A stretch of 60,000 nucleotides of DNA from Hydractinia symbiolongicarpus (taxonomy: Eukaryota; Cnidaria; Hydrozoa; Anthoathecata; Hydractiniidae), in contig NC_079879.1 of assembly GCF_029227915.1 (NCBI RefSeq), forward strand, positions 5,148,001-5,208,000, read 5' to 3'. Shown one piece after another: positions 31,321-42,123 of this stretch. How positions within the stretch are numbered: position 1 is the first letter of the stretch; every line of letters begins with the position of its first letter. Both the position numbers and the translations under genes were made by a program. The notes under the pieces were generated by a model. That model made no database searches. It worked only from the letters and a program-made list of their open reading frames with translations, and was not told the origin of the DNA.

Positions 31321-32520
31321 GTAGAGAAGGATGATGAAGAAATCCTGAGTGAATTAATGAGAATGTGCTCTGTACTTACATTGGGAGACCTCATACATGT
31401 AGCCTTGAGATCGTACTTTTGTCATTAGACTTGTGTTAAGATACTTAAATTTTGAAGAACTTGAATTTAACACGGTTAAGGCATCTAAGATTTTTAAAAA
31501 TCTACAGAACTCCATATCACAACTACTAAATCCAAACGTTTCAGCCCAAGAGACATTTTGTGCAACCATTGTTTTAAAACCTTTAAACCTGCCTAATGAA
31601 ATTGCTTCCAAAATTAATCAACACAATCCTTTTACAACATTTGCTACATCCACACCATTTTCAAATCACCACTCTCCAAACAAATCTTACAAAAAAGAAC
31701 GTTTAACTTTTGAAGATGATATCCTAAAACCTGTGTTTGACTTATTTGAGCCTTTTATATCAAATTGATAGTGCAGATAAACAAGGATTTTCAGAAACTG
31801 AAATTATCAGTGGTGTTATCAAAGCTATAAATCCTGCAAGCCCACTTAGAACCTACCTAGAGGGTAGAACCTTTTTATCAGTAAAACAGCTGTAATTTTG
31901 CATAGTCACTTTAAGGAAAAAAATGCAGCAACCCTATTTTCTGAATTGACCAATGCATCACAAAACCTTAACAAAAGTGCACCTGAATTTGTTATGTGTT
32001 TAATGAGTTTACGACAAAAAGTCATTTTAATTTCACAAGAGGAAGATTTTCCATTTGAAGAGTCAATGGTTATGAACCGATTTTTGCATACCATATTGAC
32101 AGGTCTTAGAAATGATTATGTAAGAATTGAACTGAAACCGCTCTTAAGACAGTATCCATTACTAACGGATGAGGATATTTTACAAATATTAAACCAAATA
32201 GTTTCTGAGAAAACTGAGCATCTAGAAAAAACATCTACCAAATGAAAAATTGAAATTGTTGAAATATGCAATGATCCATCCAAAACCAAACTTTTGTCTG
32301 AGATACAAGAAATCAAGCACGACTGGGAAAACTCACTTGTCAGCAGTAAAGTCGAAAAATTAAGAGATACTGTTTTAAATTTCCAAAATCAACCATTTTG
32401 TCCAAGGTACCAGGTCGTAAAAGGAATTCATCTGTACGTTGTAGCCATTGTTTCTTGTGTGGTTCAACTGAACACTGTAGATCCTTTTGCCCACAAAACA
32501 AATGGAAAGAAAAAAACTAG
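31282..32520 (+). pseudogene. gag of the gypsy element, with CCHC knuckle
   Basis: Starts MEEDLIDFAQGGEVEKDDEE at 31282 but is broken into several frames (near 31425, 31768 and 32245). The segment at 31898-32245 has the helical, Gln/Glu-rich look of a gypsy capsid domain (FVMCLMSLRQKVILISQ). A nucleocapsid zinc knuckle CFLCGSTEHCRSFC (C-x2-C-x4-H-x4-C) lies at 32449-32490 in another frame. The frame then changes in an A run at 32511-32517, after which the MYND finger follows. Confidence 0.7.
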
Positions 32521-32822
32521 GTAATGCTCCAGTCAGGAGGCAAGGAGCTGAGTTTGTAAAGACCTCCAAAAATTGTTTTGTTTGTAAAAAGAATGTAAAA
32601 TATAGATGTTCAAATTGTCGTTGCAGGTTGTATTGTTCCAAAGAGTGTCAATTGCAAGACAGAAATAACCACAAAGCTATATGTAATGCCATTAAGGAAT
32701 TAGAATTAATGGAAAGAGAGAAACATTTTAAAAACTTATGTGTCTCAAAATTCCCCCATTTTCCCCAAAATGCCCAACAAACTTGTAAAGTTGATTGGAA
32801 CACAACTCCCAGTGAATTGTGA
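32521..32822 (+). pseudogene. MYND zinc finger segment of the Gag polyprotein
   Basis: The residues C30-x2-C-x7-C-x2-C-x5-C-x3-C-x7-H-x3-C at 32574-32684 (CFVCKK..CSNC..YCSKEC..H..C) fit the MYND finger exactly. It lies directly downstream of the CCHC knuckle, one base out of frame across an A7 run, so both were probably one protein. MYND fingers bind proline-rich peptides; in this place the domain could act in Gag interactions with host chromatin or proteins (inference). The frame ends at 32820-32822 before the protease region. Confidence 0.7.
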
Positions 32823-33700
32823 AATAAACGATGTTTCTTATCGGGTTCTATGGGATACCAGTTCCATATAAAGCCTAATTAGTCAACGCTGGGCAGACAA
32901 CCACGCGCCAAATGTAAATTTTGTACCTATTGAGGAATTCACGGAGCATGCAAATGGCATATCATTAAAAGCGCCAAATAATACGGAAGTGCATGTAGCC
33001 GGTGTTTTACCATTAAATGTGACAATCGCAGTGGCTGAGACAATTTCGATACCATTTTTAGTTACACCAACCCATATTGCGTTACCCGGATATAACATCG
33101 AGCACATTGTTTTAAACTCTGAGTTACAGTTGCCACCCTTATTAAATGCTGCACTGCTGTGTCTCAATAATAAAAAAGCGGTCATTGACCTGATTCAATA
33201 TCAAAATGAACTCGGAGATATCCTAGGCGATGTTAAAATTAGAACCAAAATAATCCTACCACCCAACCACAGAGTTTCAGTAAAATGTAAAACCAAATTG
33301 TAATGGATGGAAAAGAATTAGCAATGTTGTTCGAGCTAAATGTCACTGGTGGTTTTTATAAGGAGTTATCATTCAGGGATTCGTTAGTGAGAGTAAAAAG
33401 AGGAAAAACCCAAATTGTCACAGTGTTTGTTGACAATCCTACGAACCGTAAAATAATTTTAAAAAAGGTGTTTCGATTGGTATCGTTAATCAGCTATCTG
33501 TTGTTATACCATTGAAAATTCCAGCTGAAACAGCAAAAGTCAGTGGTGTCACTGTTGAAGAAACAAAAAAAATCTAAAGGAAACAGATGAGCAATCAGAG
33601 TCTTGTCTACCAGATGTAGATTCGAATCATCTTCCCCCAAACTAAAAAGTACAAGTTGAAAATCTATTGCGTGAAATGTGTGACATTTTGGCAAAAACAG
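32823..33700 (+). pseudogene. Aspartic protease region of the gypsy element
   Basis: Shortly after 32823 one frame contains LWDTSSI in place of the usual D-T/S-G active-site triad, followed by a stop and then SLISQRWADNHA. A longer open piece (32989-33303) looks like the rest of a retropepsin and linker (VAGVLPLNVTIAVAETISIP). A second open piece (33303-33515) follows. The altered triad and stops indicate an inactive protease. Confidence 0.55.
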
Positions 33701-34121
33701 AATGATATTGGAAATATCTCAGACTTCAAAATGACGATCAAGTTAAAAGATGACAAGCCAATTGCCAAGTTATATCGAGCAATACCCAGACAATTGTATC
33801 AGAGGTAAAAGATTACATTGACAATTTACTATTAAATAACTTAATTCAAAAATCATACTCTTCTTATTCTAGCCCTATTGTCTGTGTTAGAAAAACGGAT
33901 GGCAACCTTAGACTTTGCATTGATTATTGGGAATTAAACAAAAAAGCGGTTCCGGACAAATAACTCATACCCAGGGTGCAGGACATTTTTGATGGATTAG
34001 GAGGTCAGTCCTGGTTTACAACCCTTGACATGACTAAAGCCTATCATCAGGGTCTTATCGATGAGAACTCGGTCCATTTTACTGCATTTGCAACCCCCTG
34101 TGGCCCTTTATGAATGGCTAA

Positions 34122-35533
34122 GGGGTCATCTACAAAATTCGTAGCAATTCGTATCAAAAAAATTCGTATATGCTATACGAATTTTCTTTTGCCATACAGT
34201 AATAAAATTCGTATGAAATTTTTCTAAATTCGTATAAAATTCGTATGAGTTTTTAATTAAATTCGTATGAGTTTTAAATTAAATTCGTATGAGTTTAAAA
34301 AAATTCGTATGAGTTTTAAATTAAGTTTCCTATAAGTTTTAATTTAAATTCGTCTGAGTTAAATTCGTCTGAGTTAAATTCGTCTGAGTTAAATTCGTAC
34401 GAGTTAAATTCGTACGAGTTTAACAAAAAATTCGTATGAGATTTTAATTAGATGCGTATGGTTTTAAAAAAAAGAAAATCGTTTGACATTGTATTAAATT
34501 CGTATATGAGTTTCAAAATAAAATATTTTTTTAGATCGCATTTTAAAAGTTTTAAAACGAAAAACGGCGATAGAAATGTTTTTTTAGATCGCATTTTAAA
34601 AGTTTAAAAACGACAAACGGCGATAGAAATGTTTTTTAGATTGCATGTTAAAAGTTTAAAAACGACAAACGGCGATAGAAATGTTTTTCTAGATCGCATT
34701 TTAAAAGTTTAAAAACGAAAAACAGCGATAGAAATGTTTTTTAGATCGCATGTTAAAAGTTTAAAAACGAAAAACGGCGATAGAAATGTTTTTTTAGATC
34801 GCATTTTAAAAGTTGAAAAACGAAAAACGGCGATAGAAATGTTTTTTTAGATCGCATTTTAAAAGTTGAAAAACGAAAAACGGCGATAGAAATGTTTTTT
34901 TAGATCGCATTTTAAAAGTTGAAAAACGAAAAACGGCGATAGAAATGTTTTTGTAGATCGCATTTTAAAAGTTTTAAAACGAAAAAACGGCGATAGAAAT
35001 GTTTTTTTAGATCGCATTTTAAAAGTTTAAAAACGACAAACGGCGATAGAAATGTTTTTCTAGATCGCATTTTAAAAGTTTAAAAACGAAAAACAGCGAT
35101 AGAAATGTGTTTTAGATCGCATGTTAAAAGTTGAAAAACGAAAAACGGCGATAGAAATGTTTCTTTAGATCGCATTTTAAAAGTTTAAAAACGATAAACG
35201 GCGATAGAAATGTTTTTTTAGATCGCATTTTAAAGTTGAAAAACGAAAAACGGCGATAGAAATGTTTTTTTAGATCACATTTTAAAAGTTTAAAAACGAA
35301 ATATAATTCGTATGAAAATTCGTATAAAAGAGAATATAATTCGAATGACAATTCGTATGAAAGAAAATATAATTCGTATGACAATTCGTATGAAAATCGT
35401 ATAAAATTCGTATTAGATTTTTAAAAATCGTATAACTATTTAACACTATACGAATTGTATACGATTTTTATACGAATTAAAAGCAATTAAATTCGTACGT
35501 ATAAAATATCATACGAAATTTGTAGACAACCCC
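34122..35533. mobile_element. PIF/Harbinger-like MITE (1.4 kb) inserted in the RT gene
   Basis: The termini GGGGTCATCTACAAA and (complement) GGGGTTGTCTACAAA are inverted, flanked by TAA at 34119-34121 and 35534-35536. Removing the element and one TAA restores the reading of the RT (YEWLSIPFG), which proves the insertion limits. Both ends are filled with TTCGTATGA-type repeats; the centre is a 53-bp satellite. Confidence 0.88.
34534..35300 (+). repeat. 53-bp satellite, about 14 copies
   Basis: Unit begins GATCGCATTTTAAAAGTTT and contains AAAACGGCGATAGAAATG; successive GATCGC starts are 53 bp apart (34534, 34587 and so on). A diverged array of the same unit lies at about 42210-42475. There are no unique spacers, so this is not a CRISPR-like array. 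Confidence 0.88.
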
Positions 35534-36575
35534 TAAGTATCCCTTTTGGTTTAACCTATGGTCCACCTGTGTTACAACGTTACATTAATGAATGTCTTGA
35601 GGGTTTAAGATATATTGTTGGTTCTGCATTATCTAGATGATGTATTATGTTATGGTAGAACTATTGAGGAACATCTTCAAAATGTCAGATCTGTCCTTCA
35701 ATGAATGAAGGAAAAGGGAATTAAGTTTAAAGCAAACAAATGTATTTTCTTTAAACGAAAAGTTGTATATCTAGGATGTGTCATCAGTTCATATGGGTAT
35801 CAAGCAGATCCAGCATCTAAGGAAGATATTGATAAACTTCAAAATCCACCATCTATAGTTGGAGATCTGAGGAGTTTACTGGGCTTCTTAGGTTATTACT
35901 GTGGTTTTATCAAAGACTATGCGAGAAAAGTCAAACCGTTATATGATCTACTCACAAGTGTAAATAAACAAGACAAAGGTGGAAAGAATTTAAAATGTAA
36001 AATAATTTGGACTGGTGAACACCAAGATGTTTTAGACATAATGGTAACAATTTTACAATCACCTGCAGTCATGGAATTTCTTGATTTCAATCTTCCTTTT
36101 ATTGTACACTATGATGCTTCTCAGAAAGGTTTGGGTGCTGTATTATATCAAAAACAGGAGGGTAGGATGAAAGTTTTTTGTTATGCTTCCTGTTACCTAA
36201 CCTAAAGTGAAAAGAATTACCATTTTCACAGTGGAAAACTGGAGTTTTTAACTTTAAAATGGGCAATCACCCAACGTTTTAAAGATTATCTTGGTTATGG
36301 ACCCCTGTTTGAACTATATACGGATAATAATCCTGTAACTTATGTCATGACAACAGCAAAGGTCCATACCAAAGGTTAAAAATGGATATCAGACTTGGCA
36401 AATTACCAGTTTACTATAAAATATCGTAAGGGCAAATCAAGTTAATTTTGATTATATTGTAATTACCTGCACAAATTGTATAGAATTTTCTGACACTTCT
36501 TCAATTTTATCTGCAGCTATCTATATTTTATCATTACACCTGATAATGAAATATGCACAAACATCAATAACCTTG

Positions 36576-37376
36576 CTGGCCATATCGTAAGAATTTAGGC
36601 AGGCGTGCGGTAGATCACACGCCTCAAAAATTCTGTGCGTGCGATGCGCATGCGATCAAAAAAAAATTTTTTACAAAAACATTTTCTTTACCCCTGTACA
36701 CCACACAGGGGCTGCTGTTTTGGCGTAAGGAACATACAAAGTGCAAGTTCCAACAATGTACGGCAAGGAATTTCAACCCGAATACGAAGAAGTCGTAAGC
36801 AGACTCGTTAATTAAACTTTGTTATTACTTGTGGGGCAAACAGATATTTAAATTAAATTACATTACGGAAAGTCGAACGGCCGCTAATAATAATATTTAA
36901 TAAACCTTCGATGAATCATAAAAATTATTATCTAAAAGAATATTTCGTTATTAAAGAAGTTTTTTTTTCTTATTAATGATATTATCTTTTAGTTATTTTA
37001 ACTTAAATAATGCTGAATTTCTTTTAAATTCTTCAAAAGGCGACCTTACAAAGATTAAAATACTGTTGCATTTTTTTATAAAATCATTAAAATAAAACTC
37101 GCAAAGCCTTAATATAGCCTGGTAGCTGGTAAATGGTAGCAATTAAATTGTGCGATCTATTGTGAGTTCAGTAAAAGAATAATTGTTTATTTTTAGAGTT
37201 CAGTAAAAGAATGATCGTTTATTTTTAAGGTTTATTTAATAAATGTTCTTGTTATAAATACAATAATTTTTAATTACAGCAACGTTTTGCGTGTGCGATG
37301 AATCGCACGCCTAAACAAATCTGCACGTGTGTGGGGGCGTGCGCGTGCGATCGCACGCCTCTCACGAAATGGCCTG
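36576..37376 (+). mobile_element. hAT-like non-autonomous element, short copy
   Basis: 801 bp with termini CTGGCCATATCGTAAGA and (complement) CAGGCCATTTCGTGAGA, flanked by a perfect 6-bp duplication ACCTTG (36570-36575, 37377-37382). GCGTGCGATCGCACGC-type palindromes lie inside both ends. It is an internally deleted relative of the longer copy at 53973-55881, inverted relative to it. Its sequence at 36984/36985 is the unoccupied site of the Helitron found in that copy. Its insertion split the gypsy polyprotein between NNL and GITTDLVKK. Confidence 0.85.
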
Positions 37377-37382
37377 ACCTTG

Positions 37383-38600
37383 GTATTACCACAGACCTGG
37401 TCAAGAAAGCTGACCTTGTATCTGCTCAAGCCAAGGACACAGTCTTAAAAATTATATACGATGCTGTTAAAGCTGATACAAAATCTACAACATCAAATAA
37501 ATTCCAACGAAAAACAAGAATAATGATCAAAGACTTCAAGAAATTCCAAATTAAAGATGGTGTATTAGTTTGAAATATAATCAATCATGGACACCACAGT
37601 GTATAAAGAGTTACACAGTAAAATGTCTCATCTTAGTTCAGAAAGAGTCCTAGAATTGGCTAGACAAAGATTTTATTGGTCCTGTATGGAAAAAGATACT
37701 ACCTTTATTATACAGAAGCAGTGCCTCTGAATAAAAGACAAGAAACCAAACATTGCTGATAGAGCTCCACTAGTTCCAATCATTTTTACTAGACCCTTCA
37801 AAATGATCCCAATCGATTACCCCAAACTCAACAAATGTAGAATATGTTTTAATGATTTGCGACCATTTTACAAAATTTACCCAAGCATTTGGAACCAAAA
37901 GCAAACAGGCAAAAGCGCTGCTGATAAAGTCTTCAACGAATTTGTGTTAAAATTTGGTCTTCCAGAACGTCTTCATCTTGATCAAGGCAAAGAATTCAAC
38001 AATGCTTTTTTGAAACGAATACATGAATTGTCAGGGGTGAAAGCTTCATGAACCACAGCACATACCATCCAATGGGTGATGAATAAGTCAAGAGAATGAA
38101 TCGTACTTTTATTAATATGCTGAAAACCCTACCATCAGAAAGCAAGCACAATTGGAAGCAAGAATTGCCAAAAATCTACTGGCTTTGCACCTTTTTTTTA
38201 ATGTTTGGCCGACATTCATGTTGGCCCATCGACCTAATGTTTGATCTAGATGATATTAAGAATGAGGAAACTTATTCAGAGTTTGTGAAGAAATGGAAAG
38301 AATCTTTACAATCTGAAATTTGAATTGCATCAAAATCTTCAAGATCTAGAAGGAATAGCTACAATAAAAAAACACATGGTAAAGAGATAAATAAAGGAGA
38401 TAGAGTTTTAATAAGAAATTTGAGCCAACTAGGTGGCACAGGTAAACTTAGATCTCACTGGGAAGAGCATGTCCATGTAGTAAAATCAAAATCCATGGAA
38501 ACTCCTGTGTTTGAAATTGTTCTTGCCATTAGAAATTCCAAAGAAGAAAAGTCACAGAGGCGTAACAAGTTCAGAGGGAAGAGAGGAAGGTACTGAGCAA
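37383..38600 (+). pseudogene. Integrase of the gypsy element
   Basis: Begins after the hAT insertion with GITTDLVKKADLVSAQAKD. A zinc-binding H/C region (MSHLSSERVLELARQRFYW, then C..C near 37720), catalytic D positions (PIDY near 37805; LDQGKEFNN near 37975) and a region MGDE*VKRMNRT near 38075 follow, where the third catalytic Glu is expected; it now reads V-K-R, with a stop just before. The C-terminus has GDRVLIRNLSQLGGTGKLR, the usual end of gypsy integrases. Several stops. Inactive. Confidence 0.8.
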
Positions 38601-39777
38601 TTACATGAAGGTGATGAAGATGTACAATTAAATGAAAGGGTCGGAGATGGTCTTATATAAATATGATAGATATAATTTTCTTGAGCTCCTTAACGACATA
38701 CCATGAAATAGAAGACCATACTATTTTTAGTATTTTTGAAAACAACTTTCTACCCTCAAAATTCGCAAAATTAGCTCTCAGGACATACACACAAAGTCAT
38801 GTGGAAAAATCTCCAAAAAATGAATTTTCAAAGGCGATTGTGACATTAGAACAATATTTTTGATTGCTGCCACACAAGATCAAAATCAGCTGGGAAAACC
38901 AAGCTAGGCGAAAAAGTAGATACTTTTGTAATCGATGACTAGAGGTAGTTTATTTTGAAAGATGGATAGATTTATCTCATAATTTTTACTCTTTTTTTTT
39001 CTTATGGGAAAACTGGGAGGCAACAAGGAAAAGTATGAACGCTTGTGGAAGTCTAAATTCCAACCATGGAAATTTTTCGAAAATCTTCTTATATAAATTT
39101 TGCAGATACAATTATTCAAAAATTTCACAGGGACAAATTTTCGCGGATGGCTCCTTTCCAGATTAAAAAATTACTTGTAACAACAGGAGTACACAAAAAT
39201 GGTTTTATGTATTCTGAAGAGCATCCTGAAAAGTAATATCTAGATATTTATAAATAAGTACAGATTCAGGCCTGGATTAATTTTGGTGTGCTATCTTTCG
39301 TTGACCCCCTCTGTCATGGCATGTTATAAAAAGTGCAATTTCCACAATTTTGCATAAAAATTTTTAATAATTGCTGGCATTAGTGTTTTCCATGGTGATT
39401 TAATTTAACCACAATTCATTATATACTGTTTTTGTTTTTGTTGTTGAATCTAAAATATTTGTCAAATAAATTTTTGCTTAGAGCTTTCATTGTCATGGCA
39501 GGCAACGTAGCTACCCTCTAGAAAAAAATATGTATTTTTGTTATATTTTTCTTTTTTGTGCACAAGTTTGCACAAGTCTTACAGGTTTCTTGTGTGTGAT
39601 TTTACTGTTAACAAATAGTTAGGCCCTATTTTTTATAATAAAATATGGCTACCATTGCCTCCAGTACCCACAAAAAACTATATCCTGTTTTTTCTTAAAC
39701 GTTTGTATACTGCAGCCGGATAATTTTGCCACTGGTATCGATGGTACTGATGTACTTAATTAAAAAAAAATGTGTTA
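38601..39777. other. Region after the retrotransposon
   Basis: No gene and no recognisable 3' LTR; AT-rich sequence with short open stretches only. Confidence 0.4.
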
Positions 39778-39823
39778 GTACTTGGCATTTGCTGGCATAA
39801 TTATGTCAGCAAATGCCAAGTAC
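39778..39823. repeat. 46-bp near-perfect palindrome
   Basis: GTACTTGGCATTTGCTG and CAGCAAATGCCAAGTAC form a 17-bp perfect stem. The centre CATAATTATG is itself a palindrome, with a single mismatch between. About 200 bp upstream of the first mL49 gene. Confidence 0.7.
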
Positions 39824-40033
39824 CAATGTAAATATTTACAAAGGCTAACATTTACAAAGTCAAGCCAATAAAAATAAAAATGGCACTGCAACAACATACT
39901 TATAAAACAAAATTATGTTGTTACGTTTATTTTAAGTAGTTCATATGCTACATACAAATCTTGCTTAAGATAATTTTTGTTGATAATAATAACATCTGTT
40001 ATTTCTTTTTACTTTGTAGGTAGTTTGATAAAA

Positions 40034-40444
40034 ATGCTACGAGTGTTGTCTAAGAACTGCTTATCGTTACTACCAAGAATTAAGTACACCTCACTTTATT
40101 CTACTGAGAATATTTATGTAATTAAACCAGAGCGGTTACAAGAAATAGCTAAATCTCCAAGTGGGTGGGTCCAACGAGCTAACCCACCACCAGAGTTACC
40201 ATTTGATATTGACAGGTCCAGAACAAACAATCTACCAGTGTATGTTAATTATAAATCAGGTGGTTCAAAAGTTGTTACAACTATACGAAAAGTTCGTGGA
40301 GACTTAAAAGAACTTGAGAAGTGTGTGCGTAGTAGATTAGGTGATGACCTTCACTATCAGATAAATGAACTTACCAGCCAACTTCACATCAAAGGTGATC
40401 ACAAAGACCAAGTCAAGAGATTGCTAAAGGAATTGGGATTTTAA
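40034..40444 (+). CDS. MRPL49: Mitochondrial ribosomal protein mL49, copy A
   Basis: 136 codons from the ATG at 40034. The N-terminus is basic and Ser/Leu-rich, consistent with a mitochondrial targeting peptide. The body has the mL49/IMG2 signature: SPSGWVQRANPPPELPFDIDRSRTNN, then VTTIRKVRGDL, then the ending HIKGDHKDQVKRLLKELGF. The protein is a component of the large mitochondrial ribosomal subunit. A splice acceptor-like TTACTTTGTAG just upstream suggests a 5' UTR intron, so the transcript likely starts further upstream. This copy is the closer of the two to the usual metazoan form. (Residue runs are shortened in places; positions 40150-40440 hold the domain.). Confidence 0.9.
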   Translation: MLRVLSKNCLSLLPRIKYTSLYSTENIYVIKPERLQEIAKSPSGWVQRANPPPELPFDIDRSRTNNLPVYVNYKSGGSKVVTTIRKVRGDLKELEKCVRSRLGDDLHYQINELTSQLHIKGDHKDQVKRLLKELGF

Positions 40445-41447
40445 ACATTTGTGTTAGAAGTGCATTAATAAAAGCTAATGTGCATATACACATTTATTTT
40501 GAATTAAATTTAGAACTTGAAGTGTTTAGTGTTGTATAAGGGAACTTAACACAAAGTGTTATTTTTAAATGTTATAGAGGACAAAAAGTTTACTTATCAA
40601 GTCTTTTTTTAAAAAAATCTACTTTCTTTCTTACATGTTTGGCTTCAAAGATTTTTATTTGGGCTTCATTATTGTGAATGTATTAAGTTGGTTGTTATAA
40701 ATTTACTTTTGAATAGCTTGTAAAGTTACCAAATTTAAATATTTTTTACAGTTTCACTTTACTACTGATAATATGCCTTTAGGAGACTTTTCTATATTGA
40801 GTTTTTTTATTATTCTATCTTCTTATTATAGCAAACTTGTTTTTTAGACTTCTTAGTTAATTCCAATGATGTTTGATCTATATTCAAATTGGAGGGTGAG
40901 ACAAACAAAAAACAAATCACTCTTGCTTATTTTAAATTCAATTTTTGGTCTTACAATGTGTATCCTCTAAAGTTTCTCGTACTTCTTAAATTTATCAGTC
41001 TTCCACAATAACTCCATCTGCATATGTTAGTTGTCAAATTTATTGTCAACATCATTGCTTAACACAATAATGTGGCAACCCCTGTAGCACATTAGTGTCA
41101 CCCCTGTTAGTGACAATTAAGCTTATTTTAAGTTCCATCATGTGAATACTGTGTGATCGTTGGACTAATATGCTAAACTAGTAGTCAGACTATAAAAAGG
41201 TCTCTGGGAATTCAACCATCATATTTCCCACATTAAAATTTTGTGCATCTTTAACACTCTCTAATCAATGTTTAGTTTTGATGCACAAGCAGCCAAAATT
41301 TGTGACGTTGATTGGCAATATACCAAGGCTTGTTTGTATAACGATTAATAAGGTTTGTTTTTCTGGAAATTCTGCATAATCCAGTGGGAATTTTTAAATG
41401 ACAAAGTACATATACTTTTGATATGTGTTTTCAATTTATTTCAGAAT

Positions 41448-41933
41448 ATGAATATTGCTGTCAATGCATATAAAAGAATTTTATTTAATCCTGCAAGAAT
41501 ACTGTTTCAACCTGCAAAATTTATTTACCAACCTCCTCCTAATTCTGATGCGGTACTGGTTCGAGAAGATGCTGTTTTAAAATCAATAGTTTTACATGAC
41601 AAATCTTATCCAATAAAACTGGAGCGATTAGAAGAGATAGCAAACTCACCAACTGGCTGGGTTCATCGGATGGTTCCTCCACCACAGCTATCTTTTAACA
41701 TCAAAAGAAACAAGAGAAACAGATTTGATATAGACATTCATCGTAAGCACAGAGGAAGATTAGTTTATACTGTCTTACGCAACATTGATGGAAATATTCA
41801 GGATTTGGAAGGATGTCTTCGGTGGAGATTAGGTCCTGGGTATTATGTAGTAAATGGAAGGACGCGTGTTATAGTTGTAGCTGGATTTCATAAACGAGCT
41901 ATTTCAACTTTACTTCAAGCCTTAGGCTTTTAG
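41448..41933 (+). CDS. mL49 paralogue, copy B
   Basis: 161 codons from the ATG at 41448, two bases after a strong acceptor (CAATTTATTTCAG), so again a 5' UTR intron is likely. The N-terminus is longer and basic (mitochondrial-like). The body aligns with copy A: LERLEEIANSPTGWVHRM, PPPQLSFNIKRN, then VLRNIDGNIQDLEGCLRW, ending STLLQALGF. It departs from the family in the second half, where the usual INELTSQLHIKG-like strand is replaced by VVNGRTRVIVVAGF. Same strand, 1 kb downstream of copy A, so a tandem duplication followed by strong divergence. Both frames are intact, implying selection. It could be a second mitoribosomal subunit or a specialised relative. Confidence 0.82.
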   Translation: MNIAVNAYKRILFNPARILFQPAKFIYQPPPNSDAVLVREDAVLKSIVLHDKSYPIKLERLEEIANSPTGWVHRMVPPPQLSFNIKRNKRNRFDIDIHRKHRGRLVYTVLRNIDGNIQDLEGCLRWRLGPGYYVVNGRTRVIVVAGFHKRAISTLLQALGF

Positions 41934-42123
41934 ATATAATGTGTACCATTAATTTTACTTAATGTTGCTATTTGGTTACGTCTGTTTTATAATATAAGTA
42001 CTCTCAGATTATGTTTAAACCTCGTTCCGTTTCTTCAGGTTTGTCTGTATTCATCTATTATGATATACATGTTTTTTATAAGAACTAGTAAATTTCGATT
42101 TCTCGATGAATGTTCCTCTTTTT

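Larger units (their letters stand above)
33700..36560 (+). pseudogene. Reverse transcriptase and RNase H, split by a MITE
   Basis: Fragments in several frames carry SPIVCVRKTDGNLRLCIDY, LDMTKAYHQ (about 34025) and, beyond the inserted MITE (34122-35533), the YLDD catalytic motif at 35630-35641. From 35705 a clean 166-codon piece continues through the thumb and connection into RNase H (VHYDASQKGLGAVLYQ, with D-A-S). ELYTDNNPVTYV near 36310 is another RNase H landmark. The MITE broke the codons of YEWLSIPFGLT exactly at a TAA target. Stops near 33960 and 36206 and frameshifts show long decay. Confidence 0.85.
30625..38600 (+). mobile_element. Degenerate Ty3/gypsy-type LTR retrotransposon with nested insertions
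   Basis: Forward-strand order: putative 5' LTR (about 30625-30913, with TATAAAAGG near 30813), primer-binding-like TGGTGGCCAGTAATGGG just after it, gag, protease, reverse transcriptase, RNase H, integrase. The order RT-RH-IN marks the Ty3/gypsy type. Every module carries stops or frameshifts. Two later elements interrupt it: a MITE at 34122-35533 and a hAT-like element at 36576-37376. No matching 3' LTR was found, so the 3' end is truncated or too diverged. Confidence 0.85.

Noticed and set aside
34534-35300. CRISPR-like regular repeat array
   Set aside because: The 53-bp units are contiguous with no unique spacers, and the genome is eukaryotic; this is a satellite.
35124-35384. Reverse-strand frame with repeated Phe/Tyr/Ser blocks
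   Set aside because: Antisense reading through the satellite and TTCGTATGA repeats; no support as a gene.
38600-39700. 3' LTR of the gypsy element
   Set aside because: Searched by eye for the putative 5' LTR features (GCAGCTGGGGGTACC, TATAAAAGG, CCTAACA) and found none.
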